Assembly: GCA_029990175.1 (NCBI GenBank)
Contig: JARKIP010000053.1
Span: 19,052,001-19,116,000 of the forward strand
Reading direction: 5' to 3'
Source: Petunia secreta
Lineage: Eukaryota; Streptophyta; Magnoliopsida; Solanales; Solanaceae
DNA: 64,000 nucleotides
Every line of letters begins with the position of its first letter. The stretch's first letter is position 1. Shown here one piece after another: positions 47,101 through 58,811 of this stretch. The notes beneath the pieces were generated by a model. It was not told the DNA's origin. It did not search any database and was given only the letters and a program-made list of their open reading frames with translations. Position numbers and translations under genes: made by a program.

Positions 47101-49509
47101 TATTTATATCAGAGTAGTAACTTAGTATACTTTGACGTGGCAAAAGTCGGAAATCTTTACACCTCTACAATTTTTTTCTTCTGGATTTTTGTTTTTTATT
47201 AGTGCCTGCATCTTTTTTTTTTTTTTCTGTATAATCTCATTTATGTTTTCTTAGTTAAGACCTGCATTCTTCCATGTAACTAGCATCAGTTTTCAGGAAG
47301 CTCTTCAAGCTTTATGGAATGCAACATTTCCAAGTGTTACGCTTAGAGGTTTGATCTCCGAGCAATGGAAAGCTATGGGCTGGCAAGGAGCAAACCCATC
47401 AACTGACTTCAGGTGAATTTCTGCCTGAGACCCCGAATGTTTTGTCAAGATACATTGATATTTTGTCTTCCGCATATGTGTAAGACCTCTTGGTAAGAGG
47501 ATATCCATTTCTGTCTGTGTAATAATTAGCATGCAGAGTTTTCTTTTTCATCTTTTAAGAAGGGGAGCCCCAGCTATTCATTTACAACTCTCATATAAGG
47601 ACACTTCTATGACATTCAGTAAAACTTAGAGAAAAGTGATTCATGGCCTTGTTCACTTTTGACCTTGTTTTCGTTTTTTTTCCTCACTTTTGACCTTGTT
47701 ACAATGTTCCAATATAAAATAAAACCGACATATGTGCTTGAGTCATCTCTTGAAAGATCACCCTAACTTCTGGCACTTAGATTTTGTTCACTGTTTAAGG
47801 TATATATCTCATTTGAGAAATCTTCCTGTTGTAGGGGTTGTGGATTCATTTCACTCGAGAATTTGCTGTTTTTTGCAACAAGATATCCGGTATGGTTTTT
47901 TGGCTGCTTTGCAAAGAGCTTTAATGACTCAGGCGGATTGGTGTTCACTTTAGGTGTTCATATATAGTATGATTGTCACACAAAAACTCATAACTAATTG
48001 CAGTATGTTCAAAATCAAGGCTTGTTTTCATAGGTTGCTTTTCAAGCAAACTGGATCGAGGGCAATGTGGGAGTACCCATTTGCAGTCGCTGGGATTAAT
48101 GTCACGTTCATGTTGATTCGGATGCTGGACTTATACTCAGGTGGATAGTGTGTGACAAATTTGTGACACTACTTACAGTTGAAACTATTGGCATGCTTTA
48201 CAATCAGAAAGACTAAACATTGACAGTTCTTCTGAGGATTCTTTTAACATTTTAAGTAATCTATACTATAAATGAGACCATCTCCACTTGCTTTAATATA
48301 TCAATATTACATTTATCTTATTTATTATTCTTTATGATGCTTAGCGTCTCAAATTATGTGTTTTGCTAATACTTCTGTGTCCATTCTTAAGTTGAAGTAC
48401 ATTGATCCACTTTTTGTCGTTACTTTACTCTAATATATTGGTGGGCTTACTCTGATTTTTCATTTTCTCCATTAGCATCTAGATGGCTTTCAGCTGGAAA
48501 ACATTATTTTTGTCCTTGGAATAAAAAGTTCCCTCAGTATGTTGGACTAAGTGAAAAATATGAATTAATAGTTCTTTTTCTCTTGTAGAGAAGCCACGGT
48601 GTCTTCCAGGAATCAATTTTGTTAAATTATTAGGAGGTAAGCCAGCCATGTTGACAGAATTTATTTAAGCACTTGTCAATGGCGGTGCTTTTTAAGTGAA
48701 CTCAATTTTTGGAAACAAACTGCAGAAGATGACGAGGCATTTGATGTTCTATACTGTATAGCTTTTGCAATGATGGATGCACAGTGGCTGGCGATGCGTG
48801 CTTCATATATGGAGTTCAATGTATACTCTTTCTCCCCCTCTCTCTCTCAAGCCATGTCTATCTTGTGCTTCATATATGGAGTTCAATGTATACGTGTTGA
48901 CCATATGAGGAACATGTTATGAGCTTATAACGTGACTTCTATCTGAATGCACCTGTTTTCAGAATATATTAATATTGATTATCTGTCGATGAAGTCCTTT
49001 AGTTCAAACACAACTTTCATTTTGTGGCTTCATGTCATTAGCACAGTACAGGTATAGAGATTTGCATCCACATCAGAATGCCCTTTGGAGATTAAGGGTT
49101 TCAAAGTTTTATAATCTGGTGAAAATGAAGATAAATGTTTACTCGATACTATTATGTATTACTACTGCTATTGTCTGGAAAATAGTCATATGTCTGATAG
49201 TTTTGGTAGGTTGAAATTTATAATTCTAATTTAACTAATGGATTCTTACGATCTTTAGATATGTCTTTCAAAAGTATCTTGATCTGCTGTTATCAAGATG
49301 GCAAAGTGGTGAAGATAATTGCAGATCTCTAACACAAATGAATCTTTCACAATATGTAGCTTACCCTCTCTGTTATAATCTACTAAAGCGGTTTCTTCTT
49401 ATTCGATCAGGATGTTTTGCAAGCAACAAGGACACAGTTAGAGAGGGAATTATCATTAGAAGATATACAAACAATCGAAGATTTGCCAGCATACAACCTG
49501 ATATACTAA
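44192..49509 (+). CDS. ELMO domain-containing protein, 284 aa, ten exons
   Basis: Coding exons: 44192-44242, 45358-45432, 46066-46191, 46449-46517, 47297-47412, 47835-47889, 48020-48140, 48589-48636, 48726-48820, 49411-49509. All introns are GT-AG, the total is 855 nt, and the frame is open to TAA. The ELMO domain covers about residues 100-270 (RLRERLGVPFDETRLDHQ, WEYPFAVAGINVTFML, LEREL near the end). The ELMOD GAP signature W-x3-GWQ-x3-P-x-TDFRG-x-G is present with its Arg (codon split between exons 5 and 6). In animals ELMOD proteins are GAPs for ARF-family GTPases. Arabidopsis members act in pollen aperture formation. The exon 7 acceptor (ATCAAG) is weak and chosen because it keeps phase and similarity. 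No breaks seen: the one host gene that looks functional here. Confidence 0.92.
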
Positions 49510-50261
49510 CACACACTTCTTATCCACTCTATGATAGCTGAAAGTTTTCTGCAGAAGAACATTCAATGCACACTCATTCTGCAGTTCGGCCACAGCTTTT
49601 AGAAAAAACTGATACCTACTTCAAAGGGGTTACCAAAGATAGGAAGAATGTTATAAAATCATTGAGATACATCCAATAGCTAAACCTCAATTTTTTGTAC
49701 AAAAGGTGGTGGTTTTGGCAACTCAAAGTTGCTGAATAGATGAAAGAAGTGTTCCCGCGGGTTGGCCAACACATTGTTGCCAGTTCTGAGTTATGCAAAG
49801 CTATGTGCTTCAACGTTTGGTTCTTCTGAAAAGCAACAAATTGGCTTTGTCCACTGCCTAATTTCTCATCGACTAAGCCAATTTTGTGTAGTATTTTGTC
49901 AGTTCATTGGATCCGATAGTTCTAGTGTTAAAGCATGCCAAGAGAGCATAGTGATTTGCAGAATTTGTATTAGAATAACTATTCATCGAATATGATCTGA
50001 CAAATTCCTCTCTTCCTTTTGATGTTATACGAATGGAAGGCTGCAAAAATTTCGCAGTTTCAACATAGTGAATTACTGAGTGTACTTCATATTCCTACAA
50101 AAAATGCCTCTGCTATGCCTTTTCTATACCAACAGTATGGTAAGGTGTCAGAATTGATCATGAACTTGTATAGTGAGAAAGAAGAAAACGTTTGTGAAAA
50201 CTGCAAATTTGAAGTCGGTAATTCACTTAAAATCGCATTCAAACCAACATTTCAATATAAG
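49510..50261 (+). other. 3' UTR and downstream of ELMO-domain gene
   Basis: No second gene recognised. Frames up to 92 codons occur (50019-50297) without family resemblance. Confidence 0.45.
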
Positions 50262-50439
50262 AGGGTGTTTGGATTTGGGCAAAATAGCTTTCTTTAGCAC
50301 TTTTATGGTGTTTGGGTAAAGTAAAAAGTACTTTAAAGCACTTAAGTTTAAGCCGAAAAGGTACAAAAATCGGCTAAAAGCTTAAAGTTAGCGGAGGACC
50401 AACTTTTAGCTACTTATAAAAAGTCAATTCATACACCTT
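50262..50439. mobile_element. Small MITE-like element, 178 bp
   Basis: Ends AGGGTGTTTGGATTTGGGC and, on the opposite strand, AAGGTGTATGAATTGACTT form imperfect inverted repeats. AAGTACTTTAAAGCACTT-type internal symmetry is present. Target duplication not resolved. Confidence 0.5.
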
Positions 50440-50449
50440 CTAAGTTTAA

Positions 50450-50724
50450 GCTAGCGTTTGGACATAGATTTGGTTGAAACTTGAAAATTTGAGTTTTTGG
50501 ATTTGAGTTGAAAAATAGTTTTTGAAATTTAAAGTTGTGTTTGGACATAAATTTCTCTTGAAAAAAAATTTAAAGTTTTATAAGTGATTTTCAAATCTCC
50601 CAAAAACTAGCCCAAATTCAGCCTTTCCAAAAAATTTTGAAATGTTTTAATTTCAAACTTGGCATGATGGTATAAACAAACACTTGTTTAAAAAAATGTT
50701 CCCAAAAACTATAAACAAACGGGT
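50450..50724. mobile_element. Tourist-like MITE, degenerate copy
   Basis: Left end GCTAGCGTTTGGACATAG and right end (reverse complement) AACCCGTTTGTTTATAG match the element at 52629-52934. Interior GTTTGGACATAAATTTC...GAAAAAAAATTTAAAG is shared with it. Confidence 0.6.
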
Positions 50725-52628
50725 TAATATCAAAATTCAATATTTACAAATGGTCGTACCCTAATAAAAGTTGGGATTTTTACATTAAGAGACACTCATC
50801 CCATGAAAATTACCAAAAAAAGCCCCTATTCACAATCTTACCCGAAATGTCGCTTCTTCTATTTTTTTTAATTTTTTCTTTCACTCATAGCACCTCCTAT
50901 TTAAAGGAAAAAAAAAACCTAGCTTATTTTTGTGTATAAAGTTCAACCCACGAGGATTGAAGTTCCAAAAAGTGACATCTCATGCAAAATCAATAAAAAA
51001 AAAAAAAAACTCAAACCAAGGACCACTGACAAAAGTGATATGTGTGCGAAATTTTTACAATATTAGACGACTCAGGCGGTTTAGCCAAACTTCTACAATC
51101 TGCTTATTCTGAAAAGTGTTTGGGAGAGAACTACTGTAGGAAGTCCTCTAGTATTATTATGTTGCTTGGGCTGATATATTTTTCAACATTTATTTGGGCG
51201 ATGTAATAAGTAAATTGATATATATTCATCTGGTCCTACTGTATCTCATTGATCTAAAGACCTTATAGGATCCCTACAAAATTAGAATATGGTTTTGCAA
51301 ATCCACTTACTGCATTTGTAATTCTCTTTCTCCGATCCTTTTGTCAGTTGCATACATACATTTAGTAAACTACTAATAAATTTTTTCCAATGTCGTAAGG
51401 TGTAGCAATCTAAAAGATCACCCTTCTATGGAAATCCTAAGATATTAGTGATGGATCAAGTACCAAACTTCATTGCCAGTGCAACAAACTTGATGTCGTT
51501 TTTTTTGGACCATTATCCTAAGTGGCATGAATACTTTTGTAAAGAAGTGTTGAGCTTGTCCAATCATCAAGTACTAAATCATACAATCCCCCACCCTACA
51601 CTTATTGAATTACCATAATCATACCGGAAAAGATAAAATATTCATCATGCTCTCATTCTACGATTCTTACTAAGTGGATTACATAATTCATTTCCTAGTT
51701 GCTAGTTTCTTCTAGATGAGCTAAAATTGAATTACAAGTGCCAAACAACTAATGCGTACATGCATCCTTGACTAATTTGGCTAGGAAAAGAACCAACATG
51801 CCCCATGTGTGTAGCTAGGAGTTGTTTGTTGAGGGTTGCCTCAAATGTCTCCAATTGCCATATGGTTAGTGGTTGCACTTTTGAGATAACGTGATGTTTT
51901 TTGTCTCAACAAGTCAATGAAATCCATCAATTAACTGTTCCTCAATTCGAAATTAATTGGGGCAAATTATATAATCTTTGTGTTTAGATTTATCTAGATT
52001 TCCTCTTAAATTAATAATTTAGTTTTAAGATAAATTTGAAATATCTTGAATGTTGAAGGTTCTTTGTACGTCACACTTATTCAAACACAACAGTGAAAAT
52101 CGCGGTAAGTCAGTGAACTCCCTATCTTTTCATTTTATTAATCATTTTGGACCAATTCCTAAGTGGATAATATATACTATGTTGGCTGCACTGCCTTCAA
52201 AGAATGAAGGTTAAATCCAGCTAGTCGCAGTATCAAGGGATTTGTCAATTGTGGAGTTGTCTCGTGACTCGTTAACCCGTGGCAGAGTTTTCCAAGTGGA
52301 CCTTTTTTAATATACTCAAGGTTGTTTAAAACAGTAAATTATACCAAAAATTAACAAGCGATTGACTATAAATTATAACAAAAATTAGGTAGAAAGTACA
52401 AGATAATGAAGTGCATGTTAGTTCGATGGAGTAATGGATGCCAAAAAGTCACTAACCTAACTGTGCAAGTCTGAATGACTTAATGATGGCATGTAGATGT
52501 AGTATACTAGGTGGAAATTTGGCGTCATCTGTTGGAAATTTCAGTCTTTTAATTAATGACTTCGTGTTTTATGGGAAAAAACCACAATATATACTCTTCT
52601 TTTCCTGCACTCAGTAGGTACAAACTTA
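50725..52628. other. Unassigned AT-rich intergenic sequence
   Basis: No coding region, RNA gene or repeat family recognised over 1.9 kb. Confidence 0.5.
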
Positions 52629-52934
52629 GTGGCCGTTTGGCCATAGATTTGAAAAAATATTTGGAAAAAAAGTTTTTGAAGTTGGGTTGAAAAATGGTAT
52701 TTGAAAGTTGAAATTGTGTTTGGACATACATTTCACTTGAAAAAAAGATAAAGTTTTGTGAGAGGAGAAAAAACTTTTTTTGAAAAAACTTGAAAAAGTG
52801 CTCTAAACCACTTTTGATTTTTCAAAAACTGTTTTCCAAAAAAAATTGAAAAAATCACAAAATTTCATGGACAAACATATTTTTCAAAAACTTTTTGAAA
52901 AAAAGTAAAAAAATTTTGATGGACAAATGGGTCC
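52629..52934. mobile_element. Tourist-like MITE, 306 bp
   Basis: Ends GTGGCCGTTTGGCCATAGA and, on the opposite strand, GGACCCATTTGTCCATCAA. Flanks are TTA on the left and TAA on the right. The class normally has a TWA duplication, so one base may have changed. Interior rich in TTTTTGAAAAA. Same family as 50450-50724. Confidence 0.65.
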
Positions 52935-53456
52935 TAAGTACAGTCACGTACTCCGTAGTCCCTCCTTCTCGTGACTTATTTGGTATACTAAAAATAGAGT
53001 ATTTCCTTTCAACTCGTCTATTTTAGCAAATCAAGTAAGTTAAGTTAGTAAACATAAGCACTTTAATAGTAATAACTTTTTAAAGAGAGTGGAAAACACA
53101 ACCTGCACAAATGCCTATTTTAAAAGGACAGCTACTAAATGACCATACCTATATGGACCTAAAATGGCCATACATAGTGAAATGTCTATTAAGTCCTTAA
53201 CGGTTAGTTAAAGCCAAACAGTGTTAGTAATTATTAGTGTTAAGTATGATGTTAAACTTTACAATCTCAACTCGTCATATCTTGCCTTGAGCCACCAAAT
53301 CTGGCACGCCTAATTAAATGCTACTGTATTTTTATAAGTTTATACGGTATGCATACAACTATAGCTAGTTTCCCTCCAAAAAATTTAGGAGAAATTTATA
53401 CATCTTGAAATTTTTATACAATTTAACCTAGATTAAAAATTTACTAATACTCTCAC
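52935..53456. other. Unassigned sequence left of Athila cluster
   Basis: No gene or repeat recognised. Confidence 0.5.
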
Positions 53457-54308
53457 TGATGTTTGGCATTTTATGCCTATATTTCCTTAATATTTCCTCA
53501 CGTGTGAGTATTTTATTCGCCCGTTTTCTAGTTAATGAATGTGATTTTGCACTAATTTTGTGTCGTATGATTGTAGGTTATTATGAAGTGCAATTGGAGC
53601 TTTAAAGAGCATGATCGAGCAAGAAAAGATTGGAGTTTGATTGAGGATTGGATCGAGCACACGAAGGCATGACACGGAGCAAGGAGGAGCAGGATTTGGC
53701 CTGGCGCGCCGCGCCAGGCAAAGCGCCCAGCCTTCTGGCGCGTTTGGCTGCGCGGCGCGGGGCAGAAGCGTGTGGATTTTGACGGGTTCTGCTTGTCTTG
53801 GCGAGTTTGGGGGCGCGGGGCGCCAGCTACAGCGCCCCTGGAACGGGTTTTGGAGTCCTATTTCGTCTAGGCTTATGTGTAACTTATTACTAGGCCTTTG
53901 TAAACCCTATAAATACTCTTTTACTTCGTTTTTTAAGAAAGTTCAGACTTTGGAGCAATTTGAGAGCACCATACTTCATTGAACAAGGGTTTATTCCTAA
54001 TCTTTCATCTATTTAATCATTTACATCATTATTTCATCAATTCATGCCTTGTGATTATGAATATGCGTGGCTAAATCTTACCTTCTAGGGTTAGAGTATT
54101 ACATGAAAGTTGATGTTTGAAGATTGATTCCCATTAATTGAATCCCATAACGGGTTGCTTATTCTTTCTTGATTTCACTTGCTTAATTATTAGAGCTCGA
54201 TAATTATGCATTATCTATGGTTTTTAGATTGAACTCGAAAGAGGAAATTTAATTACGTAATAAGAAAGAGTATGACTAGTTTGTGAACCTGGGCATCGGG
54301 GAACCAAT
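53457..54308 (+). repeat. Truncated 5' LTR of Athila-type element B
   Basis: Starts TGATGTTTGGCATTTTATGC and aligns with the reverse complement of 61200-62079 (LTR of element A) through GGGCATCGGGGAACCAAT at 54308. Similarity then stops abruptly. It contains the GC-rich GGCGCGCCGCGCC stretch and TATA at 53909-53916, both with counterparts in the A LTR. About 850 of about 1350 bp remain. The plus orientation fits the gag-PR remnant of element B at 62082-63832. Confidence 0.8.
53909..53916 (+). promoter_or_regulatory. TATA box in Athila LTR (element B)
   Basis: TATAAATA, conserved at the matching position of the A LTR (61598-61605, minus strand). Confidence 0.55.
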
Positions 54309-55104
54309 AATAAGCCTAAGGATTGCATTGCTACTCAAGAATTCACAATATTAGACAATTTTCATGGCTGAGGCTTTTTCACAAACACTTGGTGTGCACA
54401 CTTTTAAACTTTCAAGTTCAATGACTTTTGTGATGTGCTAACCCTCCCAAATTGTTGGGAGATCTCTTTTTACAAGTACACAAGCTAACTATTAAGCATA
54501 ATGATCAATTTAAGCACTTCAAGAGTAATATCTAAACATGAGCTTGCAACTAGTTAATAAATCTACCATGGAAAAAAAGTTAGTTAATCTTACATGTAAT
54601 GGAGAGAGAAGAGTAAGAATTCACTTACTTGAAAGTGTTAAAATGAGTTTAAACAAAATTTTGATTGATTCCAAGAGTTAGAGATGATTTGGGGAATGTT
54701 TAGGGATTGATTAGAGAGAAAATAGTGAAGAAAAGGGAGTAGGAATCGGGTATAAGGGAGAGAGGGAAACCGGGTCGCGGGTTAAAACCCGTTTGACCCG
54801 GTTTTTACCAAAAAAATTGGCCGGGCGCTTTACCATCCGCGGCGCGCCCCAACCGCATGCAACAAATTCAACAATCTGTGAGTCATGGCGCGTTGGGAGG
54901 CGCGGGGCGCTCCAAAACGCGCCTAGGCCTTTGCTTCAGCTTTCAATTTCGCGCGTTGGGAGGCGCGGGGCACTCCCAAACGCGCCCGAACACGTTTTTT
55001 CGCACCAAATTTCGATTCCAAGTGCAACCCAAGCGCGGGACATGTCTCAAAGCGTCCCGCACCCCTCAATACATTAACTTCACCTCGTTTAGCACTCCCG
55101 ATAC
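54309..55104 (-). other. 3' untranslated region of Athila element A
   Basis: No env-like frame seen on the minus strand. It contains GC-rich GGCGCG phrases at 54838-54990 resembling those in the LTR and a PPT-like TGAGGGGTGCGGGA at about 55055-55068 (minus). Confidence 0.55.
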
Positions 55105-55122
55105 CTACAAAAACGACACACA
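55105..55122 (-). promoter_or_regulatory. Splice-acceptor-like site after Athila pol (element A)
   Basis: Minus strand GTCGTTTTTGTAG followed by GTATCG. Element B has TTTTTCCTTGGATTGCAG at the matching place (ends 63952). Confidence 0.35.
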
Positions 55123-55181
55123 AAAACAAAAACTACATGACACTATAAAACACAAAATAACTAAACTATTACAAATACAAA

Positions 55182-55229
55182 CTCGGGTTGCTTCCCGAGA
55201 AGCGCCTTATTTAACGTCGTGGGACGACG
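55182..55229 (-). promoter_or_regulatory. Paired hairpins after Athila pol (element A)
   Basis: Two perfect inverted repeats on the RNA sense strand: CGTCGT-CCC-ACGACG (55229-55215) and CTCGGG-AAGCAA-CCCGAG (55199-55182), 15 nt apart. They start 8 nt after the pol stop. Element B has the same pair with the same spacing. Confidence 0.75.
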
Positions 55230-55237
55230 AGTATCAA

Positions 55238-56323
55238 TCAAGGGTCCCTTAAAGTTATGGAAGTACGATGATTCACCGAACCTCCCCAATAATGCTTCAC
55301 CCTTTGGCTATTTACCAAGAAGGTTTTCTCCGAATCCGGGGCTTTCAATTCAACTGCTCTATGTGCGGTAACACGAACTACTTCAAACGGCCCCGACCAT
55401 CTAGATTTCAACTTGCCCAGAAATAACTTCAACCTCGAGTTAAACTACAACACCAGCTGCCCGGGCTCAAACTGACGACGCTCAATATGCTTGTCATGCC
55501 AATTCTTTGTCCGTTCCTTATACAATTTTGTATTTTGATAAGCGTGGAAACTAAACTCTTCAAGCTCATGCAATTGAAGCATTCTCTTTTCACCCGCCAA
55601 GGCCATATCAAGGTTGAGCTTTTGAATTGCCCAATATGCCTTATGCTCTAGCTTAACAGGCAAGTGACAAGCCTTACCATAAACAAGCCTATATGGAGAG
55701 GTTCCAATAGGCGTTTTAAATGCAGTTCGATAGGCCCAGAGAGCATCATCTAACTTCATAGCCCAATCCTTCCTCGAGGCATTCACAGTCTTCTCAAGGA
55801 TTTGCTTGATCTCTCTATTAGATACTTCCACTTGGCCACTAGTTTGGGGATGATAAGCAGTGGCCACCTTGTGGCGAACCCCATACTTGGCCAACAATTT
55901 ATTGAATAACCGGTTACAAAAATGCGTACCTTCATCACTGATTATAGCCCGCGGTGTCCCAAACCGAGTGAAAATATTTTTCTTCACGAACTTCACCACC
56001 ACACTCGCATCATTTTTTGGAAGTGCAACAGCCTCCACCCATTTAGACACATTGTCAACTGCCACGAGAATGTATTTATGGCCCATGGAAGGTGGGAATG
56101 GACCCATAAAATCAACTCCCCAACAATCAAACAGCTCAATCTCCAGGATATTGTTCAAAGGCATCTTGTGACGCCTAGAAATAGTACCCGTTCTTTGGCA
56201 ACGATCACATTGCTTCACTAAGGCATGAGCATCTTTAAATAAAGTAGGCCAAAAGAAACCAAACTGAAGTACCTTTGTAGCTGTTCGATCTCCACCCAGA
56301 TGGCCACCATAAGGAGAGGAATG
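55238..56323 (-). pseudogene. Integrase, Athila element A
   Basis: After a TGA at 56324-56326 the frame gives SSPYGGHLGGDRT and CDRCQR (H2C2 zinc-binding region). It then gives the catalytic core with all three acidic residues visible: Asp in GVDFMGPF, Asp in IISDEGTHF, Glu in SGQVEVSNRE. GKACHLPVKLEHKAYWAI is an Athila mark. A TAG at 55445-55447 interrupts, then the C-terminal GKLKSRWSGPFEVV block runs to 55238. Only point stops separate the parts. Confidence 0.9.
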
Positions 56324-57445
56324 TCAGCTCAGTAGAATAGGCTCAACTTCTTCCATTGGAATGCATCTCCTAGCTAGTTGATCAGGGCCTATCTTGTACA
56401 AATAAGGCTCATCCCACACATAAAATCTGCTCTCATGAAGGAGTTTACGCTTTTGCTCAGCAGTAGCCCCAGGGGGATACACATTACTCACAATTAAGTT
56501 CACCATGTCAGCATACCATGGCACCTCAGCTGCATCTAAAGCAAAAAGTTGCTCATCAGGGAATACCTCTTTAATCTCAGGCCCTTCATCTACATGATCT
56601 CTATTCTCCAGCCTTGACAAATGATCAGCTACTTGATTCTCAGTCCCCTTGCGATCTCGAATTTCAACATCAAACTCTTGTAATAGGAGAACCCATCGAA
56701 TTAGTCTAGGCTTGGAGTCCTTCTTTTCAAACAAATACCGGATTGCGGCATGATCAGTGTAGACAACAACACGAGTACCAACCAAATAAGATCTGAATTT
56801 ATCAAAAGCATACACTACGGCTAGCAACTCCTTCTCAGTGGTGGTATAGTTTGATTGGGCTGCATCAAGAATCTTGCTTTCATAATAGATGGAGTGAAAG
56901 ATTCTTCGAATTCTTTGGCCTAGAACAGCCGCAATAGCATTATCACTCGCATCACATATCAATTCAAATAGTAAAGACCAGTCAGGAGCAATGATGATTG
57001 GTGCAGTCACCAACCTTTTCTTCAACTCTTCAAATGCCTTGAGACAAGCATCATTAAACACAAATTTCACATCCTTCTCTAACAATTTGCACATGGGATT
57101 GGAAATTTTGGAGAAGTCCTTTATGAAACGTCTATAGAACCCTGCATGTCCCATGAAACTACGCACCCCCTTAACAGAGATAGGTGGTGGTAATTTCTCA
57201 ATAGCCTCAATCTTCGCTTTATCAACCTCGATCCCTTGCTTTGACACCTTGTGCCCAAGTACTATGCCTTCTTGAACCATAAAGTGACATTTTTCCCAAT
57301 TCAGCACCAGATTTGTTTCTTCACAACGGCTCAGAACGGCATCTAGATTTTTCAAGCATTCATCAAAAGAATCACCAACCACTGAGAAATCATCCATGAA
57401 TACCTCCACAAATTTTTCCACCATGTCGGTGAAAATAGCCATCAT
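56324..57445 (-). pseudogene. RT palm/thumb and RNase H, Athila element A
   Basis: Starts in frame with MMAIFTDMVEKF. Catalytic FMDDFSVVG is at about residue 17, then NWEKCHFMV and GIEVDKAKIEAIEKLPPP. RNase H has ICDASDNAIAAVLGQ, YTTTEKELLAVVYA, YTDHAAIRYL and DHLSRLE. It ends at a TGA just before the integrase zinc domain. A one-base loss near 57475 separates it from the RT fingers. Confidence 0.9.
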
Positions 57446-57801
57446 GCACCGCTGAAAAGTCCCCGGGCATTACATAACCCAAATGGCATCCTCCTAAATG
57501 CATAGGTTCCATAAGGACAAGTAAAAGTAGTCTTCTCTTGATCTTCAGGAGCTATCACAATCTGATTGTAGCCTGAATACCCATCCAAGAAATAATAATA
57601 CTCGTGCCCCACAAGTCTATCCAGCATCTGATCAATAAAAGGGAGTGGGAAGTGATCTTTCCTGGTGGCCTTGTTCAGCTTCCTATAATCAATGCAAATT
57701 CGCCACCCTGTAACTGTTCTTGTAGGAATCAACTCATTATGCTCATTCTTCACCACTGTCATGCCCCCTTCTTTGGAACACATTGCACTGGACTCACCCA
57801 C
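57442..57801 (-). pseudogene. RT fingers, Athila element A
   Basis: GWRICIDYRKLNKATRKD, HFPLPFIDQMLDRL, YYYFLDGYSGYNQI and TCPYGTYAFRRMPFGLCNA appear in normal RT order. The frame then shifts. It is joined to the preceding PR/RT frame by another one-base shift in a G-run at about 57765. Confidence 0.9.
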
Positions 57802-58808
57802 TTGCTGTCAGAGATAGGAAAAATAATACCAGCATCCAGCCACTTGATAATTTCTTTCTTCACCACCTCCTTCATAATTGGATATAGCCTCCTCTGCTGC
57901 TCTATAGATGGTTTATGGTCTTCTTCCAAAAGAATTTTGTGCATACAGAAAGAAGGACTGATCCCTCTAATATCAGCAATAGTCCAGCCAATAGCTCTCT
58001 TGCGCTCTCGCAACACCCTCAACACCTTTTCAACCTGCACATCAGACAACAAAGAAGAAAGGATCATGGGCAAGGTATTACCTTCACCCAAATAAGCATA
58101 ACGCAAATGCGCAGGTAAAGGTTTGAGCTCAAGAGTGGGAGCCCTCTCAATAGACGGTTTAGCAGGAGTTAAGGTCAACGATCTATCAAGCTCCTCAAAT
58201 TTCTTCCACCCTGGGATGAATCTACTCTGCATATTAAGAACCTCCAAATATTCTTCAATGTCATCATCCTTCAGGATATCATCATCATCACATAAGAGTG
58301 CCCTCTCCAGAGAATCAACATTAGAAGCCAAGAATGACCTCTCATCAGCAGTCAACTCATCATCTATCACTTTTACCATGGACAACTCTTCATAATGTGA
58401 AGGAAGCTGGGTAGCTCTGAACACATTAAACATAGCTTCTTCCCCATTTACCTTCATGATCATCTTCCCAGCTCTAACTCTAATAACAGCATTAAGAGTA
58501 GCCAAAAATCCTCTTCCCAATATGAGAGGAACCTCAGTGTCAGCTTCATAATCAAGAATAATAAAATCAACAGGTAATATAAACTCACCCATTTGTACAA
58601 GCACATCCTCAATAATCCCATCGGGGCATGTCAAAGATCTATCAGCCAGCTGGAGAGTCACAGTAGTTGGTCGTGGTTCACCCAGGCCTAGCTTTCTGAA
58701 AACTGATGAAGGCATTAAATTCACACTAGCACCCAAGTCACATAAAGCTCGTCCAACCTCATGTTCCCCAATTTTCAAGGGAATAGTGAAACTGCCAGGA
58801 TTCTTCAA
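57759..58808 (-). pseudogene. Aspartic protease and RT N-terminus, Athila element A
   Basis: Active-site segment RALCDLGASVNLMP is near residue 20 and the second hallmark LILGRGFL near residue 95. A linker rich in acidic residues follows, then IKWLDAGIIFPISDSKWVSP, the start of RT. The upstream stop at 58812 (TAG for Gln) separates it from gag in the same region. DLGAS is the usual Athila form of the active site. Confidence 0.9.
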
Positions 58809-58811
58809 TTT

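Noticed and set aside
53641..53982. 113-codon ORF, Arg/Gly-rich
   Set aside because: Lies in the GC-rich part of the Athila LTR. The homologous LTR of element A does not keep the frame.
54793..55252. Plus-strand ORFs of 94 and 131 codons in the Athila A 3' region
   Set aside because: Antisense to the element, low complexity and overlapping the hairpin region. No env-like features such as a signal peptide or transmembrane segment.
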